A DNA stretch of 64,000 nucleotides from Streptomyces sp. HUAS MG91 (GCF_040529335.1 NZ_CP159534.1:744001-808000), one strand, 5' to 3'; positions 41,692-49,085 are shown, numbered from the stretch's first letter. The notes: generated by a model not told the origin, from the sequence alone. A program made the numbers and translations.

Positions 41692-42754
41692 GATCACCCT
41701 CGACAACCTGGACGACATCGCGCGCGGCGCCGGGATCCTTGGCACCGGCGGCGGCGGTGACCCGTACATCGGCAAGCTGCTGGCCCGCGAGGCGATCCGC
41801 CGGCACGGTCCGGTACGGGTCGTGGACATCGACGAGGTACCGGCGGACGCGACCGTGGTGCCGATCTCCGGCATGGGCGCACCGACGGTCCTCCTGGAGC
41901 GGGTGCCGAACGGCGGCGAGGAGCTGGCCGCGCTGCGCGCCCTGGAGAAGCACATCGGGCGTCCCGCGACGCATCTCGCGCCCATCGAGATCGGCGGCGT
42001 CAACTCGATGCTGCCGATCGCGTGCGCGGCCCAGGCGGGCCTGCCGATCGTGGACGGCGACGCGATGGGCCGGGCGTTCCCGGAGGCGCAGATGGTGCTG
42101 CCGGGCCTGATCGGGGTGACCAACTCCCCGATGGCGCTCGCCGACGACAAGGGCAACACGATCATCGTGGACGCCGTCGACAACCACGCAGCGGAGACGA
42201 TCGCGCGGGCCGTGTGCGTGGAGCGGGGCTGCCAGATTTCCTGCGCGGACACGGTCATGCGCGGCGATCAGCTCGCCGACGGCCTGGTCCCGGCCACCCT
42301 CACGCTGGCCGAGCGGCTCGGCGCCGCCGTCCGGACGGCGCGCTCCGAGCACAGCGACCCGGTGGGCGCGGCCCGCGCGATGCTCGACGGCATCCCGCTC
42401 CTCACCGGCAAGGTCGTCGACGTGTCGCGGCGCACCGAGGGCGGTTTCGCGCGCGGCCGGGCGGTGATCGAGGGCATCACGGACGACGCGGGCCGCACGC
42501 TCGAACTGGACTTCCAGAACGAGCACCTGCTGGCCACCCGGGACGGCGCGACCGTCGCGACGACCCCGGACCTGATCTGCGTCCTGGACAGCGAGACGGG
42601 CGAGCCGGTCACCACCGAAGGGCTGCGCTACGGCCTGCGGGTGAGTGTCCTCGCGGCGCCCTGCGACCCGCGCTGGACGTCTCCGGGCGGTCTGGCGCTG
42701 GCCGGTCCGCGCTACTTCGGGTACGAGGTGGACTACCTGCCGTTCGGCGGCTGA
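41684..42754 (+). CDS. DUF917 (S-methyl thiohydantoin desulfurase-like) protein, copy B
   Basis: A 356-residue DUF917 protein with the N-terminal GAGILGTGGGGDPYIG segment, PIEIGGVNSMLPIA and IVDGDAMGRAFPEAQM blocks, and a C-terminal domain ending GPRYFGYEVDY. It is closer to the family norm than copy A. The 8-bp overlap with copy B of the hydantoinase-like gene implies a heteromeric complex. It ends the cluster, and a strong hairpin follows. Confidence 0.87.
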   Translation: MREITLDNLDDIARGAGILGTGGGGDPYIGKLLAREAIRRHGPVRVVDIDEVPADATVVPISGMGAPTVLLERVPNGGEELAALRALEKHIGRPATHLAPIEIGGVNSMLPIACAAQAGLPIVDGDAMGRAFPEAQMVLPGLIGVTNSPMALADDKGNTIIVDAVDNHAAETIARAVCVERGCQISCADTVMRGDQLADGLVPATLTLAERLGAAVRTARSEHSDPVGAARAMLDGIPLLTGKVVDVSRRTEGGFARGRAVIEGITDDAGRTLELDFQNEHLLATRDGATVATTPDLICVLDSETGEPVTTEGLRYGLRVSVLAAPCDPRWTSPGGLALAGPRYFGYEVDYLPFGG

Positions 42755-42762
42755 GCGGCCAC

Positions 42763-42794
42763 CGGCGCCGCGGGCTCACCGGCCCGCGGCGCCG
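42763..42794. terminator. Bidirectional terminator after the DUF917/hydantoinase cluster
   Basis: Perfect 12-base arms CGGCGCCGCGGG and CCCGCGGCGCCG enclose an 8-base loop. Outer bases CTGAGCGG (42751-42758) and CCGCTCAG (42792-42799) can also pair. It lies between the convergent DUF917 and MarR genes. Confidence 0.75.
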
Positions 42795-42795
42795 C

Positions 42796-43338
42796 TCAGA
42801 CCCGTCCGCCGCCCAGCCGTCCTTCGAGCTGGAGCAGCAGCTCGCCGAGGAGCGCGGCGAGCTCCCCCTCGCGGCCGCCCGCGAGTCCGGCCAGCACCGA
42901 CGCCTCGTACGCGAGCTGCTGGGGCAGCACCTCGTCGACCAGGGCCCTCCCCTGCTCGGTGAGGCTCAGCTGGGACACCCGGCGATCGCGCGTGTCGTTG
43001 CGCCGCGTCACGAAGCCGCGCTCCTGGAGCGCCTTCAGCCGCTTGGTGACCGCGGCGCCGGACGCGAACGTCTCGCGGGCCAGATCGCCGGGGGTCAGCT
43101 CGCGGCCGGTGCGCCGCAGGGTGCCGAGCAGATCGAACTCGGGTCGGGTCAGCCCGGCGCGCCGCAACGGCGCGTCCTCGGCCTGCTGCAGCAGCGCGGC
43201 GCACCGGTTGATCCGTCCGATGATCTCCATCGGGCCCGTGTCGACATCCGGGCGCACGGCCTGCCACTGCCGTACGACCGACGACACGGTGTCGGCCACC
43301 GTGTGCGGCTCCGCGTCCGCGCCCTGCTCCGTGCTCAT
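42796..43338 (-). CDS. MarR family transcriptional regulator
   Basis: A 180-residue winged-helix regulator. An N-terminal helical region precedes the DNA-binding part with LTRPEFDLLGTLRRTG, LARETFASGAAVTKRLKALQERGFV and the wing DTRDRRVSQLSLTEQG. The C-terminal helix closes the dimer interface. MarR proteins respond to phenolic or redox signals. It converges on the catabolic cluster, so control of that cluster is not implied by position. Confidence 0.9.
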   Translation of the reverse strand: MSTEQGADAEPHTVADTVSSVVRQWQAVRPDVDTGPMEIIGRINRCAALLQQAEDAPLRRAGLTRPEFDLLGTLRRTGRELTPGDLARETFASGAAVTKRLKALQERGFVTRRNDTRDRRVSQLSLTEQGRALVDEVLPQQLAYEASVLAGLAGGREGELAALLGELLLQLEGRLGGGRV

Positions 43339-43546
43339 ACCTGCCCGACCGGCCCTTTCGACTGTCCCGACGGTCCGGGGCGCCGTCGGTGCCCCCAGTG
43401 TCGCTGATCGGCGGCGCGCGGAGTTTCACCCGCGAAACACCGCGTGTGCTCCCCTGCGCCGCCTTACGCACCCGCCCGCCGGGGCATCTCCTCGACAGCC
43501 GCGCGATGCGCGGCGCCTGTACGGAGAAGGGCAAGGGGGACCCGGG

Positions 43547-44113
43547 GTGCACGGATCGCTGTCGGCCACCTGGCTGCTCGTCGCGCTGTGCGCGGCGACC
43601 GGCGCGTACTGCCTGCTGCGTCTGCGCAGCGCCGTCGAGGAACAGCGCCGCACGGCGGGCGGCGAGGCATTGATGGGCTTCGGGATGGCCCTGATGGCCG
43701 TGCCGGCCGCGGTCGTCGCGCCGCCGCGCTGGGCCTGGCTGCTGTACGCCGTGGTGTTCGGCGGCGCGGCCCTGCGGGCGCTGTGGGCGTCCCGTTCGGT
43801 GCGCGGACACCACCTGCACCATCTCGTGGGGACCTTCGCGATGGCGTACATGGCGCTGGCGATGGCGGTCCGTCCGGCGGCGCACGCCCACCACGGCGGT
43901 GCGGGCGCCCCCGTGCTGACCGGTCTGCTCCTCGTCTACTTCACGGTGTACGTCCTGTGGACGGGCGCCCGGCTGGCCCCGCTCGCCACGGCCTCGCCGG
44001 GTGTCGCCCCGGGCGGCACGGTGTCGGCGGGCTGGGGCGACCGGCCGGAGCTGGCGCGGGCCTGCCGGCTGTCCATGGGGATCGGGATGCTGGCGATGCT
44101 GCTGGCGATGTGA
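43547..44113 (+). CDS. DUF5134 membrane protein
   Basis: A 188-residue membrane protein with about five hydrophobic segments, starting VHGSLSATWLLVALCAATGAYCLL. The GGEALMGFGMALMAVP segment and a His-rich patch (RGHHLHHLVG, then HAHHGG) are characteristic of DUF5134. The clustered histidines near the membrane face could bind metal, which is inference. GTG start behind AAGGGGGACCCGGG. It is followed by an M56 peptidase gene on the same strand. Confidence 0.8.
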   Translation: MHGSLSATWLLVALCAATGAYCLLRLRSAVEEQRRTAGGEALMGFGMALMAVPAAVVAPPRWAWLLYAVVFGGAALRALWASRSVRGHHLHHLVGTFAMAYMALAMAVRPAAHAHHGGAGAPVLTGLLLVYFTVYVLWTGARLAPLATASPGVAPGGTVSAGWGDRPELARACRLSMGIGMLAMLLAM

Positions 44114-44227
44114 CGCCCACGCCCTCCCGGGACCGGGTCCCGTGCCGGGGCGAACGAAACCGTGGCGTACATCACTTGCCGCCTCAGGCCGTATCGGGGG
44201 TCGCGCGCGCCTCATAGGGTGACGGGT

Positions 44228-45166
44228 ATGACGGTCCCCGTAGCGCTGTTGCTGCTCGGCACCCTCGCCGCTGTCGTCGCCCCGCGTCTCCTCGCGCGCG
44301 CCGACTGGCCCGAGCGGGAGCCGATCGTCGCGTTGTGGGTGTGGCAGTGCGTGGTGGCCGGTGTGCTGCTGTGCTGTGCGCTGTCCATGATTCTGAGCGC
44401 GGCCGCCGCCTGGAAGGCCGTGCGCGGGCACGTCTTCGCCCCCGCGCCGCACTCGGTGGTGGCGGCCTACGCGCCGGGCGGCACCGGCCCGTGGGCGGGC
44501 GCCGTCGCCGTGACGCTGGCGCTCGGCGGGGCCTGGACGGCGGCGATGCTGGTGCGCGAGGTGCACCGGGCGCGGGTGCGGCGGGCCCGGCGCCGTGCCG
44601 AACTGCTGGTGCGCGCACCGCTGTTGCCCGGCGAGGAGCCCGGTTCGGACCGGCTCGTCGTCCTGGAGGGCGAGCGGCCGGACGCCTGGTGGCTGCCCGG
44701 GCAGACCCCTCAACTGGTCATCACCACGGCCGCGTTGCGCCGCCTGAAGGGGCGTCAGCTCGATGCGGTGCTCGCGCACGAGATGGGGCACGCGCAGTGG
44801 CGGCACGACTGGCTGCTGCACTGTTCCGGCGCCCTGGCCTCGGGCTTTCCGCAGGTGCCGGTGTTCGCGGCGTTCCGTGACGAGATGCACCGGCTGGTCG
44901 AGCTGGCCGCGGACGACGTCGCCTCGCGCCGCTTCGGCCGGCTGACCATCGCGCTGGCCCTGGTGGAGCTGAACGAGGACCGCGGGGTGTTCTCGGGTCC
45001 GTGCCCGACGCCACAGGCGCATGTGCCGCAGCGGGTGCACCGGCTGCTCGCGCCGCCGTCCCGGCTCACTCCGGCCCGTCGGCTGCGGCTGACGGCTGCC
45101 GCGGCACTCGTCCCGCTGGTCCCGCTCCTGGTGACGTTCGTACCCGGACTGCGGGCGCTGGGTTAG
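44228..45166 (+). CDS. M56 family metallopeptidase (BlaR1/MecR1-like)
   Basis: A 312-residue membrane zinc peptidase. Three or four helices surround a cytosolic catalytic segment with HEMGH at residues 184-188 and the third ligand in ELAADDVA. One more helix ends the protein. M56 enzymes relay signals by cleaving BlaI-type repressors, but no BlaI gene is adjacent here. Instead a DUF5134 gene precedes it. TAGGGT lies 7 nt before the ATG with no Shine-Dalgarno sequence, so it is probably transcribed separately as a leaderless message. No penicillin-binding sensor domain is present, so the trigger is unknown. Confidence 0.88.
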   Translation: MTVPVALLLLGTLAAVVAPRLLARADWPEREPIVALWVWQCVVAGVLLCCALSMILSAAAAWKAVRGHVFAPAPHSVVAAYAPGGTGPWAGAVAVTLALGGAWTAAMLVREVHRARVRRARRRAELLVRAPLLPGEEPGSDRLVVLEGERPDAWWLPGQTPQLVITTAALRRLKGRQLDAVLAHEMGHAQWRHDWLLHCSGALASGFPQVPVFAAFRDEMHRLVELAADDVASRRFGRLTIALALVELNEDRGVFSGPCPTPQAHVPQRVHRLLAPPSRLTPARRLRLTAAAALVPLVPLLVTFVPGLRALG

Positions 45167-45255
45167 AGCCTGCTCAGGGGGTCGTCCAGAGCAGGCCCCG
45201 GGCCCGGGCCGCGCCGTGCTGGATCGCGTCCGGGCCCATGCGCGAGGATCGGCCC

Positions 45256-45951
45256 ATGCACCCGGCACCGCCCGATTCCCCGTCCGAAGCCCCGGCCCGC
45301 ACCCCCTTCACCGCGGCACGGCCGCTCCTGCTGTCCGTCCTCCTGTCCTTCGTCCTGCTCCTGGTCCTGGTGGCGGTCCGCTGGGGCCCGCTCATGGAAC
45401 TGGACGCGGACATCTCCCGCTCGCTGCACCGCGAGGCCGTCGACGACCCGGACCTCACGCGGGCCAACCGCGTCCTGTCGGACTGGGTGTGGGACCCGTG
45501 GACGATGCGCGCCCTGTGCGCCGTGGTCGTCGTCGCGCTGGCGTGGCGGCTGCGGGACGCGGTGCTGGCCGCCTGGGTCGCGGCGACGTGTCTGCTCGGC
45601 ACGCTGCTTCAGCAGGCCCTCAAGGCACTGGTGGACCGGCCGCGGCCGGTGTGGCCCGATCCGGTGGACACCGCGCACTACGCGGCGTTCCCTTCGGGGC
45701 ACGCGATGACGGCGACGGTCGTGTGCGGGCTGCTGCTGTGGCTGCTGCGCCGTCACGGCGCGGGTCGCGCTCCGTGGCGTACGGCTCTGGTCGTGGCGGT
45801 CGTCTCGGTGATCGGTGTCGGACTGACGCGGATGTGGCTCGGGGTGCACTGGCCGTCCGACGTGGTCGGCGGCTGGCTGCTCGGCGCGTTCACGGTCCTG
45901 CTGTCGACGGCCGCGTACGAGCGGCGAAGGGGCGCGGACGGGCGCTCTTGA
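45256..45951 (+). CDS. PAP2 superfamily phosphatase
   Basis: A 231-residue integral membrane phosphatase with six predicted helices. The three signature motifs are present: KALVDRPRP, PSGH within AAFPSGHAMTAT, and TRMWLGVHWPSDVVGG. Members dephosphorylate phosphatidate, phosphatidylglycerophosphate or undecaprenyl pyrophosphate, acting at the outer membrane leaflet. The start ATG at 45256 is chosen over 45238 because GAGGA precedes it at the right spacing. It lies 90 bp after the M56 gene and 33 bp before a HAD gene. Confidence 0.9.
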   Translation: MHPAPPDSPSEAPARTPFTAARPLLLSVLLSFVLLLVLVAVRWGPLMELDADISRSLHREAVDDPDLTRANRVLSDWVWDPWTMRALCAVVVVALAWRLRDAVLAAWVAATCLLGTLLQQALKALVDRPRPVWPDPVDTAHYAAFPSGHAMTATVVCGLLLWLLRRHGAGRAPWRTALVVAVVSVIGVGLTRMWLGVHWPSDVVGGWLLGAFTVLLSTAAYERRRGADGRS

Positions 45952-45984
45952 CCCGTGGGTCGCGCCGCGCGGAGCATCGGGCGC

Positions 45985-46680
45985 ATGACGATCAAAGCCG
46001 TGCTCTTCGACTTCTCCGGCACCCTCTTCCGGATCGAGTCCACCGCGTCGTGGCTGCGCGCAGCGCTCGACGCGACCGGACTGGCCCTGGCCGACGGCGA
46101 GTTCGGCCGCGCCGTCGCCGGTCTGGACGAGGTCGGCGCGCTGCCGGGCGGCAGCACCCACCCCGTCGAGGTCCCCGCGCACCTCGCCGGACTGATGGCG
46201 GTCCGCGATGTCGACGCGGAGCGCCATCGCGCCGCGTACACGGGCCTGGCGCGTGAGGTGCCGCTGCCCGACGACCGGCTCTACGACGCCCTGTACGAGC
46301 GCCACATGGCACCGGAGGCCTGGCGCCCCTACCCCGACGCGCTCGACGTCCTCACCGCGCTGCGCGGCCGCGGCATCCCGGTGGGCGTGGTCAGCAACAT
46401 CGGCTGGGACCTGCGGCCCGTCTTCGTCGAGCACGGCCTCGACCCGTACATCGGCACGTACGTCATGTCGTACCGGCACGGCGTGCAGAAGCCGGACCCC
46501 CGGCTGTTCACCGCCGCGTGCGAGGGGCTCGGGGTGGCACCGGCGGACACCCTGATGGTGGGCGACGACCGGCACTCGGACGCGGGCGCCGCGGACATCG
46601 GATGCGCGGTGCACTTCGTGGACCACCTCCCGGTGACCCAACGACCGGACGGGCTACGCCCGTTGCTGGACCTGCTGTGA
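45985..46680 (+). CDS. HAD superfamily hydrolase
   Basis: A 231-residue HAD protein. Motif I is FDFSGTLF, motif II is VVSNIG, motif III is the Lys in GVQKPDPRLF, and motif IV is MVGDDRHSDAGA. Motif I has DFSGT where most family members have DxDGT. The second Asp, which acts as general acid/base, is therefore replaced by Ser, as in some HAD members with altered catalysis. Its substrate is unknown. ATG start with GGAG 10 nt upstream. Confidence 0.85.
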   Translation: MTIKAVLFDFSGTLFRIESTASWLRAALDATGLALADGEFGRAVAGLDEVGALPGGSTHPVEVPAHLAGLMAVRDVDAERHRAAYTGLAREVPLPDDRLYDALYERHMAPEAWRPYPDALDVLTALRGRGIPVGVVSNIGWDLRPVFVEHGLDPYIGTYVMSYRHGVQKPDPRLFTAACEGLGVAPADTLMVGDDRHSDAGAADIGCAVHFVDHLPVTQRPDGLRPLLDLL

Positions 46681-46758
46681 CGGCTCCGGACCGGTGGGCG
46701 TCGACAGCGAAAGCCGCCGAACCGCGGGCCGCCACGCGGATGCGCTGAGGGCTGAGGA

Positions 46759-46801
46759 CCCGTCCGCCACCGGTGTGGATCCGCCGTCGGCGGCGGACGG
46801 G
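46759..46801. terminator. Bidirectional terminator
   Basis: Perfect 10-base arms CCCGTCCGCC (46759-46768) and GGCGGACGGG (46792-46801), with an inner CCGCCG-T-CGGCGG hairpin inside the loop, lie between the convergent HAD and 60-residue protein genes. Confidence 0.65.
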
Positions 46802-46804
46802 GGT

Positions 46805-46987
46805 CTAGTCGGCCTGCTTCTCGCCGGAGCGGGGCGGCCAGGAGGTGTGGGTGTACGCGTGCAGGTGGTCGCTGTCGTGGCCGGCGGCGAGGGTGCAGCG
46901 CAGGGTGTCCCCCGGTTTTCGGATGAAGCAGAGGACCGGGATGAGGGACCAGCCCTCCTTGTTCTGGGGTTGCGTCGACGTGCTCAT
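46805..46987 (-). CDS. Small conserved-looking protein (60 aa) with C/H motif
   Basis: A 60-residue protein. After a short polar start (MSTSTQPQNKEGW) comes LIPVLCFIRKPGD, then LRCTLAAGHDSDHLHAYTHTSW. The Cys at about 32 followed by GHDSDHLHAY resembles small actinobacterial proteins with a C-x4-GH-x3-H pattern that may bind metal. No function is known. The frame ends against a terminator hairpin and has plain coding composition. Its start lacks a strong ribosome binding site, so confidence is moderate. Confidence 0.6.
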   Translation of the reverse strand: MSTSTQPQNKEGWSLIPVLCFIRKPGDTLRCTLAAGHDSDHLHAYTHTSWPPRSGEKQAD

Positions 46988-47109
46988 GTCTGTCTTACGC
47001 CCTCGTGGGCCGTCTCGGATGCACCGTTCACTCGCCTGAACGCCTTTCGTGAGGTCGCCGCGCCGGGGCGCACAGGAGTGCGAGTCCGGGGGCGGGGCAG
47101 GAGGGAATC

Positions 47110-47184
47110 ATGAAGGTTCCGGTCGTCCTGGTTGTCGCGGGCAGTGCGGCAGTCCGGTGCGTGAAGTCGCGGAAGGACCACTGA
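47110..47184 (+). CDS. Possible leader-type peptide (24 aa)
   Basis: A 24-codon frame with an ATG preceded by GCAGGAGGGAATC, a near-perfect ribosome binding site. It encodes a hydrophobic N-terminal half (KVPVVLVVAGSAAV) and a basic end (KSRKDH). It ends 17 bp before the next ATG. It may be a small membrane peptide or a translational leader for the next gene. The ribosome binding site is the only strong evidence. Confidence 0.4.
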   Translation: MKVPVVLVVAGSAAVRCVKSRKDH

Positions 47185-47201
47185 CCATCCACCCTGGACT
47201 C

Positions 47202-47414
47202 ATGCCCACGGCCCCGATCATCGTCCACCCGCCGCTCGGCTCCGGCGGCCGGCGCGTCACGGCGCGGGGGCAGATCCTGGGCCTCGCCCACAGTGACGGC
47301 GACGTCCTGGAGTTCCTGCGCCGCGCGGGCCTCGATCACGCCGAGGCGCTGCTCGACGATCCCGCGTGGGTGAAGTGGCGCGGCGGACGCGCACACCACT
47401 ACGAAGCGGCCTGA
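47202..47414 (+). CDS. Small hypothetical protein (70 aa)
   Basis: A 70-residue protein with an ordered pattern: a hydrophobic strand (PIIVHPP), RRVTARGQILGLAHSDGDVLEFLRRAGL and a final VKWRGGRAHHYEA. The middle part looks like a short alpha-helical DNA- or protein-binding unit, but no family is recognised. The ATG at 47202 is assumed; GGAAGGACC lies upstream at a spacing that would suit a start a few codons earlier. A perfect terminator follows the stop. Confidence 0.6.
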   Translation: MPTAPIIVHPPLGSGGRRVTARGQILGLAHSDGDVLEFLRRAGLDHAEALLDDPAWVKWRGGRAHHYEAA

Positions 47415-47415
47415 A

Positions 47416-47455
47416 CGCCCGTGGCCCCGCCGTCGGCACGGCGGGGCCACGGGCG
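47416..47455. terminator. Strong bidirectional terminator
   Basis: A perfect 18-bp stem (47416-47433 with 47438-47455) closes the tetraloop CGGC, immediately after the 70-residue protein's stop codon and before the convergent antitoxin-like gene end. Confidence 0.85.
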
Positions 47456-47473
47456 GACGGTGCGCCGGGGAGG

Positions 47474-47671
47474 TCACGACTGGGGCGGCTGCCCGTCCTG
47501 GCCCCCGTCGCCGCCCAGCTGCTCCTTGAGCTTCGCCTGGGCCGTGTCGACCTGACCGCTGTACTTGCCCTGCGTCTTGCCGTCGACGAAGTCACCGGCC
47601 TTGTCGATCCCCTTGCCGGCTTGGTCCTCGTGCCCCTTGAGCATCTGCTTGAGTTTGTCCATCACGGACAT
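47474..47671 (-). CDS. Rv0909-type antitoxin-like small protein
   Basis: A 65-residue acidic/basic helical protein starting MSVMDKLKQMLKGHEDQAGK, with repeated amphipathic DKAGDFVDGKTQGKYSGQVD. It matches the actinobacterial Rv0909/MT0933 antitoxin group, which is related in pattern to CsbD-like stress proteins. No toxin gene of the matching SRPBCC type is adjacent, so the antitoxin label should not be taken as function. ATG start behind AGGAGGCCGACC. Confidence 0.7.
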   Translation of the reverse strand: MSVMDKLKQMLKGHEDQAGKGIDKAGDFVDGKTQGKYSGQVDTAQAKLKEQLGGDGGQDGQPPQS

Positions 47672-47758
47672 GGTCGGCCTCCTAGGATTCGAGTCCTGCC
47701 TCCAGGATGCGGTCGGGCCGCCCTTGCCGCACCCTGGCCGCGCCATGCGAGTGAGCCC

Positions 47759-47778
47759 GTCCCCGGCCGGCCGGGGAC
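47759..47778 (-). terminator. Palindromic terminator
   Basis: A perfect 20-bp palindrome (GTCCCCGG-CCGG-CCGGGGAC) that reaches the stop codon of the minus-strand small gene. Confidence 0.7.
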
Positions 47779-47972
47779 TATTCGGCCGCGGCGAAGTACA
47801 GGACCGTCGCCTTCTTGAACAGACCGCGCTGCTTCGTGCTGGCCAGCACCCATCCGGCCGCCTCCACGGCCTCCCGCACCGCTTCGACGTCCTGCCCGGG
47901 CGGCACGTCCCGTACGAGCATGACGTCACCGTTACGACGTGCTGCCAAGGCCCGCTGATCGACCTGCGCCAT
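47778..47972 (-). CDS. Small hypothetical protein (64 aa)
   Basis: A 64-residue protein: MAQVDQRALAARRNGDVMLVRDVPPGQDVEAV, then a helix, WVLASTKQRGLFKKATVLYF and an acidic end. The alternation suggests a small alpha/beta domain. No family is recognised. The ATG at 47972 has AGGAGGGACCCTC directly upstream, which supports it as a real gene. Confidence 0.6.
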   Translation of the reverse strand: MAQVDQRALAARRNGDVMLVRDVPPGQDVEAVREAVEAAGWVLASTKQRGLFKKATVLYFAAAE

Positions 47973-48130
47973 GAGGGTCCCTCCTCGCACTGTGGGACGG
48001 CAGTGTCGCGCACTTCCGGTCCGCGCGAGGGCTCTTCGGGAACACCGCCGCGCGGCCCTCGCGCGCGCACCACCTCCCCCGCGGCCGCGAAGCCGGGATC
48101 ACCGCAACCCACTTGCGCTACCGTGCCGCC

Positions 48131-48409
48131 ATGGAGTCTCCCTCGCCCACCCTCGAAGAGATCGCCGCAGCCGGGAACCGCCGGCTGCGCGACGCCGACC
48201 GGCTCAAGAAGTCCAGCGGGGAGCTGAAGGAGCTGGTCCTGTCGGCGCTGCGCGAGGGGCACCTCAGGCCCACCAGGGTCGCGCGGGCCTCCGGATGGAC
48301 CGGCGCCCATGTGCGGAAACTGGCGCGCGAGGCGGGGATCGAGCCCGACGAGCGGTACCGCGAGCGCGCCGAGCGGCTCAGGAAGGCCCAGGAGCCCGCC
48401 GATGCATGA
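48131..48409 (+). CDS. Small helix-turn-helix protein (92 aa)
   Basis: A 92-residue, highly charged protein. Residues about 54-75 read LRPTRVARASGWTGAHVRKLARE, a convincing helix-turn-helix of the recombinase/Hin-like type, preceded by a basic coiled helix (LRDADRLKKSSGELKELV). TACCGT lies 6 nt before the ATG and no Shine-Dalgarno sequence is seen, so its transcript may be leaderless. The stop overlaps the next gene by 8 bp. It probably regulates or assists its operon partners. Confidence 0.7.
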   Translation: MESPSPTLEEIAAAGNRRLRDADRLKKSSGELKELVLSALREGHLRPTRVARASGWTGAHVRKLAREAGIEPDERYRERAERLRKAQEPADA

Positions 48410-48779
48410 CCTCGTGGAGTGGCTCGGCGCCCAGCTCGACGCGGACACCCGTGAGGCGAGCAGCGTGCACGCCCTCGACTGCGACATCCATGCCTACCTT
48501 CAGGGCGACCTGGAGTCCGTGAAGGCGGCCATGGCGATGTTCCACGAGGCGCCGGGCGCGGTCTGCGACTGCGGGATCCCGGCGCGGGTGCTGCGCGAGA
48601 CCGACGCCAAGCGCCGCACCCTCGCCCGTGTTCGCGACGCCCTCACGGAAGCCGAGTCCGCGGACCCGCTCGTGAGCCGCCCCGCGCGCATGGTGCTGCT
48701 GGTGGTGGAGCCGATCGCCAGGGACCTGGCCGCCGTGTACACGGACCGGCCCGGCTACCGCGAGGAGTGGCGTCCGTGA
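48402..48779 (+). CDS. DUF6221 family protein
   Basis: A 125-residue protein of the actinomycete DUF6221 family: MHDLVEWLGAQLDADTREA, then the paired cysteines of VCDCGIPARVLRETDAKRRTLARV, and a long C-terminal helix region with EPIARDLAAVYTDRPGYREEW. Members occur in several copies in streptomycete genomes, often near mobile or regulatory genes, without known function. It is translationally coupled to the HTH gene before it and the tiny membrane protein after it. Confidence 0.75.
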   Translation: MHDLVEWLGAQLDADTREASSVHALDCDIHAYLQGDLESVKAAMAMFHEAPGAVCDCGIPARVLRETDAKRRTLARVRDALTEAESADPLVSRPARMVLLVVEPIARDLAAVYTDRPGYREEWRP

Positions 48780-48904
48780 TCCCCCAAGCCGTCTTCCTGC
48801 CTCTGTCGCACGCGGCCCCGCACTGGCTGAAGATCACGATCGCCGTCGTGGCGCTCGGCCTGGTCGCGGCCCGACTGTGGCTGTTCCTCCGCCGACGGAA
48901 GTGA
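48776..48904 (+). CDS. Tiny single-helix membrane protein (42 aa)
   Basis: A 42-residue frame whose GTG start overlaps the DUF6221 stop as GTGA, with GAGGAG just upstream. Residues 17-35 (LKITIAVVALGLVAARLWLF) form a single hydrophobic helix flanked by an N-terminal polar part and a basic RRRK end, fitting an N-out/C-in membrane protein. The coupling strongly supports translation. Function unknown. Confidence 0.6.
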   Translation: MIPQAVFLPLSHAAPHWLKITIAVVALGLVAARLWLFLRRRK

Positions 48905-48975
48905 CGCACCCTCGGGTGCCCAAGGATGTGGGTGGGGAGTCAGCCCCGAGCGCGTGACCGGGCCGACGGAATCGG

Positions 48976-49012
48976 CCGTATTCGGACGATCCCCCGCGTC
49001 GCCCGAATACGG
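48976..49012. promoter_or_regulatory. 10-bp inverted repeat upstream of tetR-type gene
   Basis: Perfect arms CCGTATTCGG (48976-48985) and CCGAATACGG (49003-49012) with a 17-base loop. It lies 72 bp past the small-protein operon and 92 bp before the TetR start. It may be the operon's terminator or an operator. Confidence 0.5.
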
Positions 49013-49072
49013 TCGGCCCACCTCCGCACCACGCGGCCTGAAGGCCGGGGGCCGAGATGCGTTGAGTATAGT

Positions 49073-49085
49073 TGGCTGAGAGCCA
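49073..49085. promoter_or_regulatory. Probable autoregulatory operator of the TetR gene
   Basis: TGGCT-GAG-AGCCA is a perfect 5-3-5 palindrome 19 bp before the TetR start, directly ahead of its ribosome binding site, the usual place for a TetR auto-operator. Confidence 0.55.

Noticed and set aside
42022..43407. Forward frame overlapping DUF917-B and the MarR gene
   Set aside because: Composition is Arg/Gly-rich without motifs, and the region is fully explained by the two real genes and a terminator.
46984..47181. Minus-strand frame of about 65 codons upstream of the 60-residue protein
   Set aside because: No ribosome binding site, basic low-complexity translation, and it overlaps the better-supported 24-codon peptide on the plus strand.
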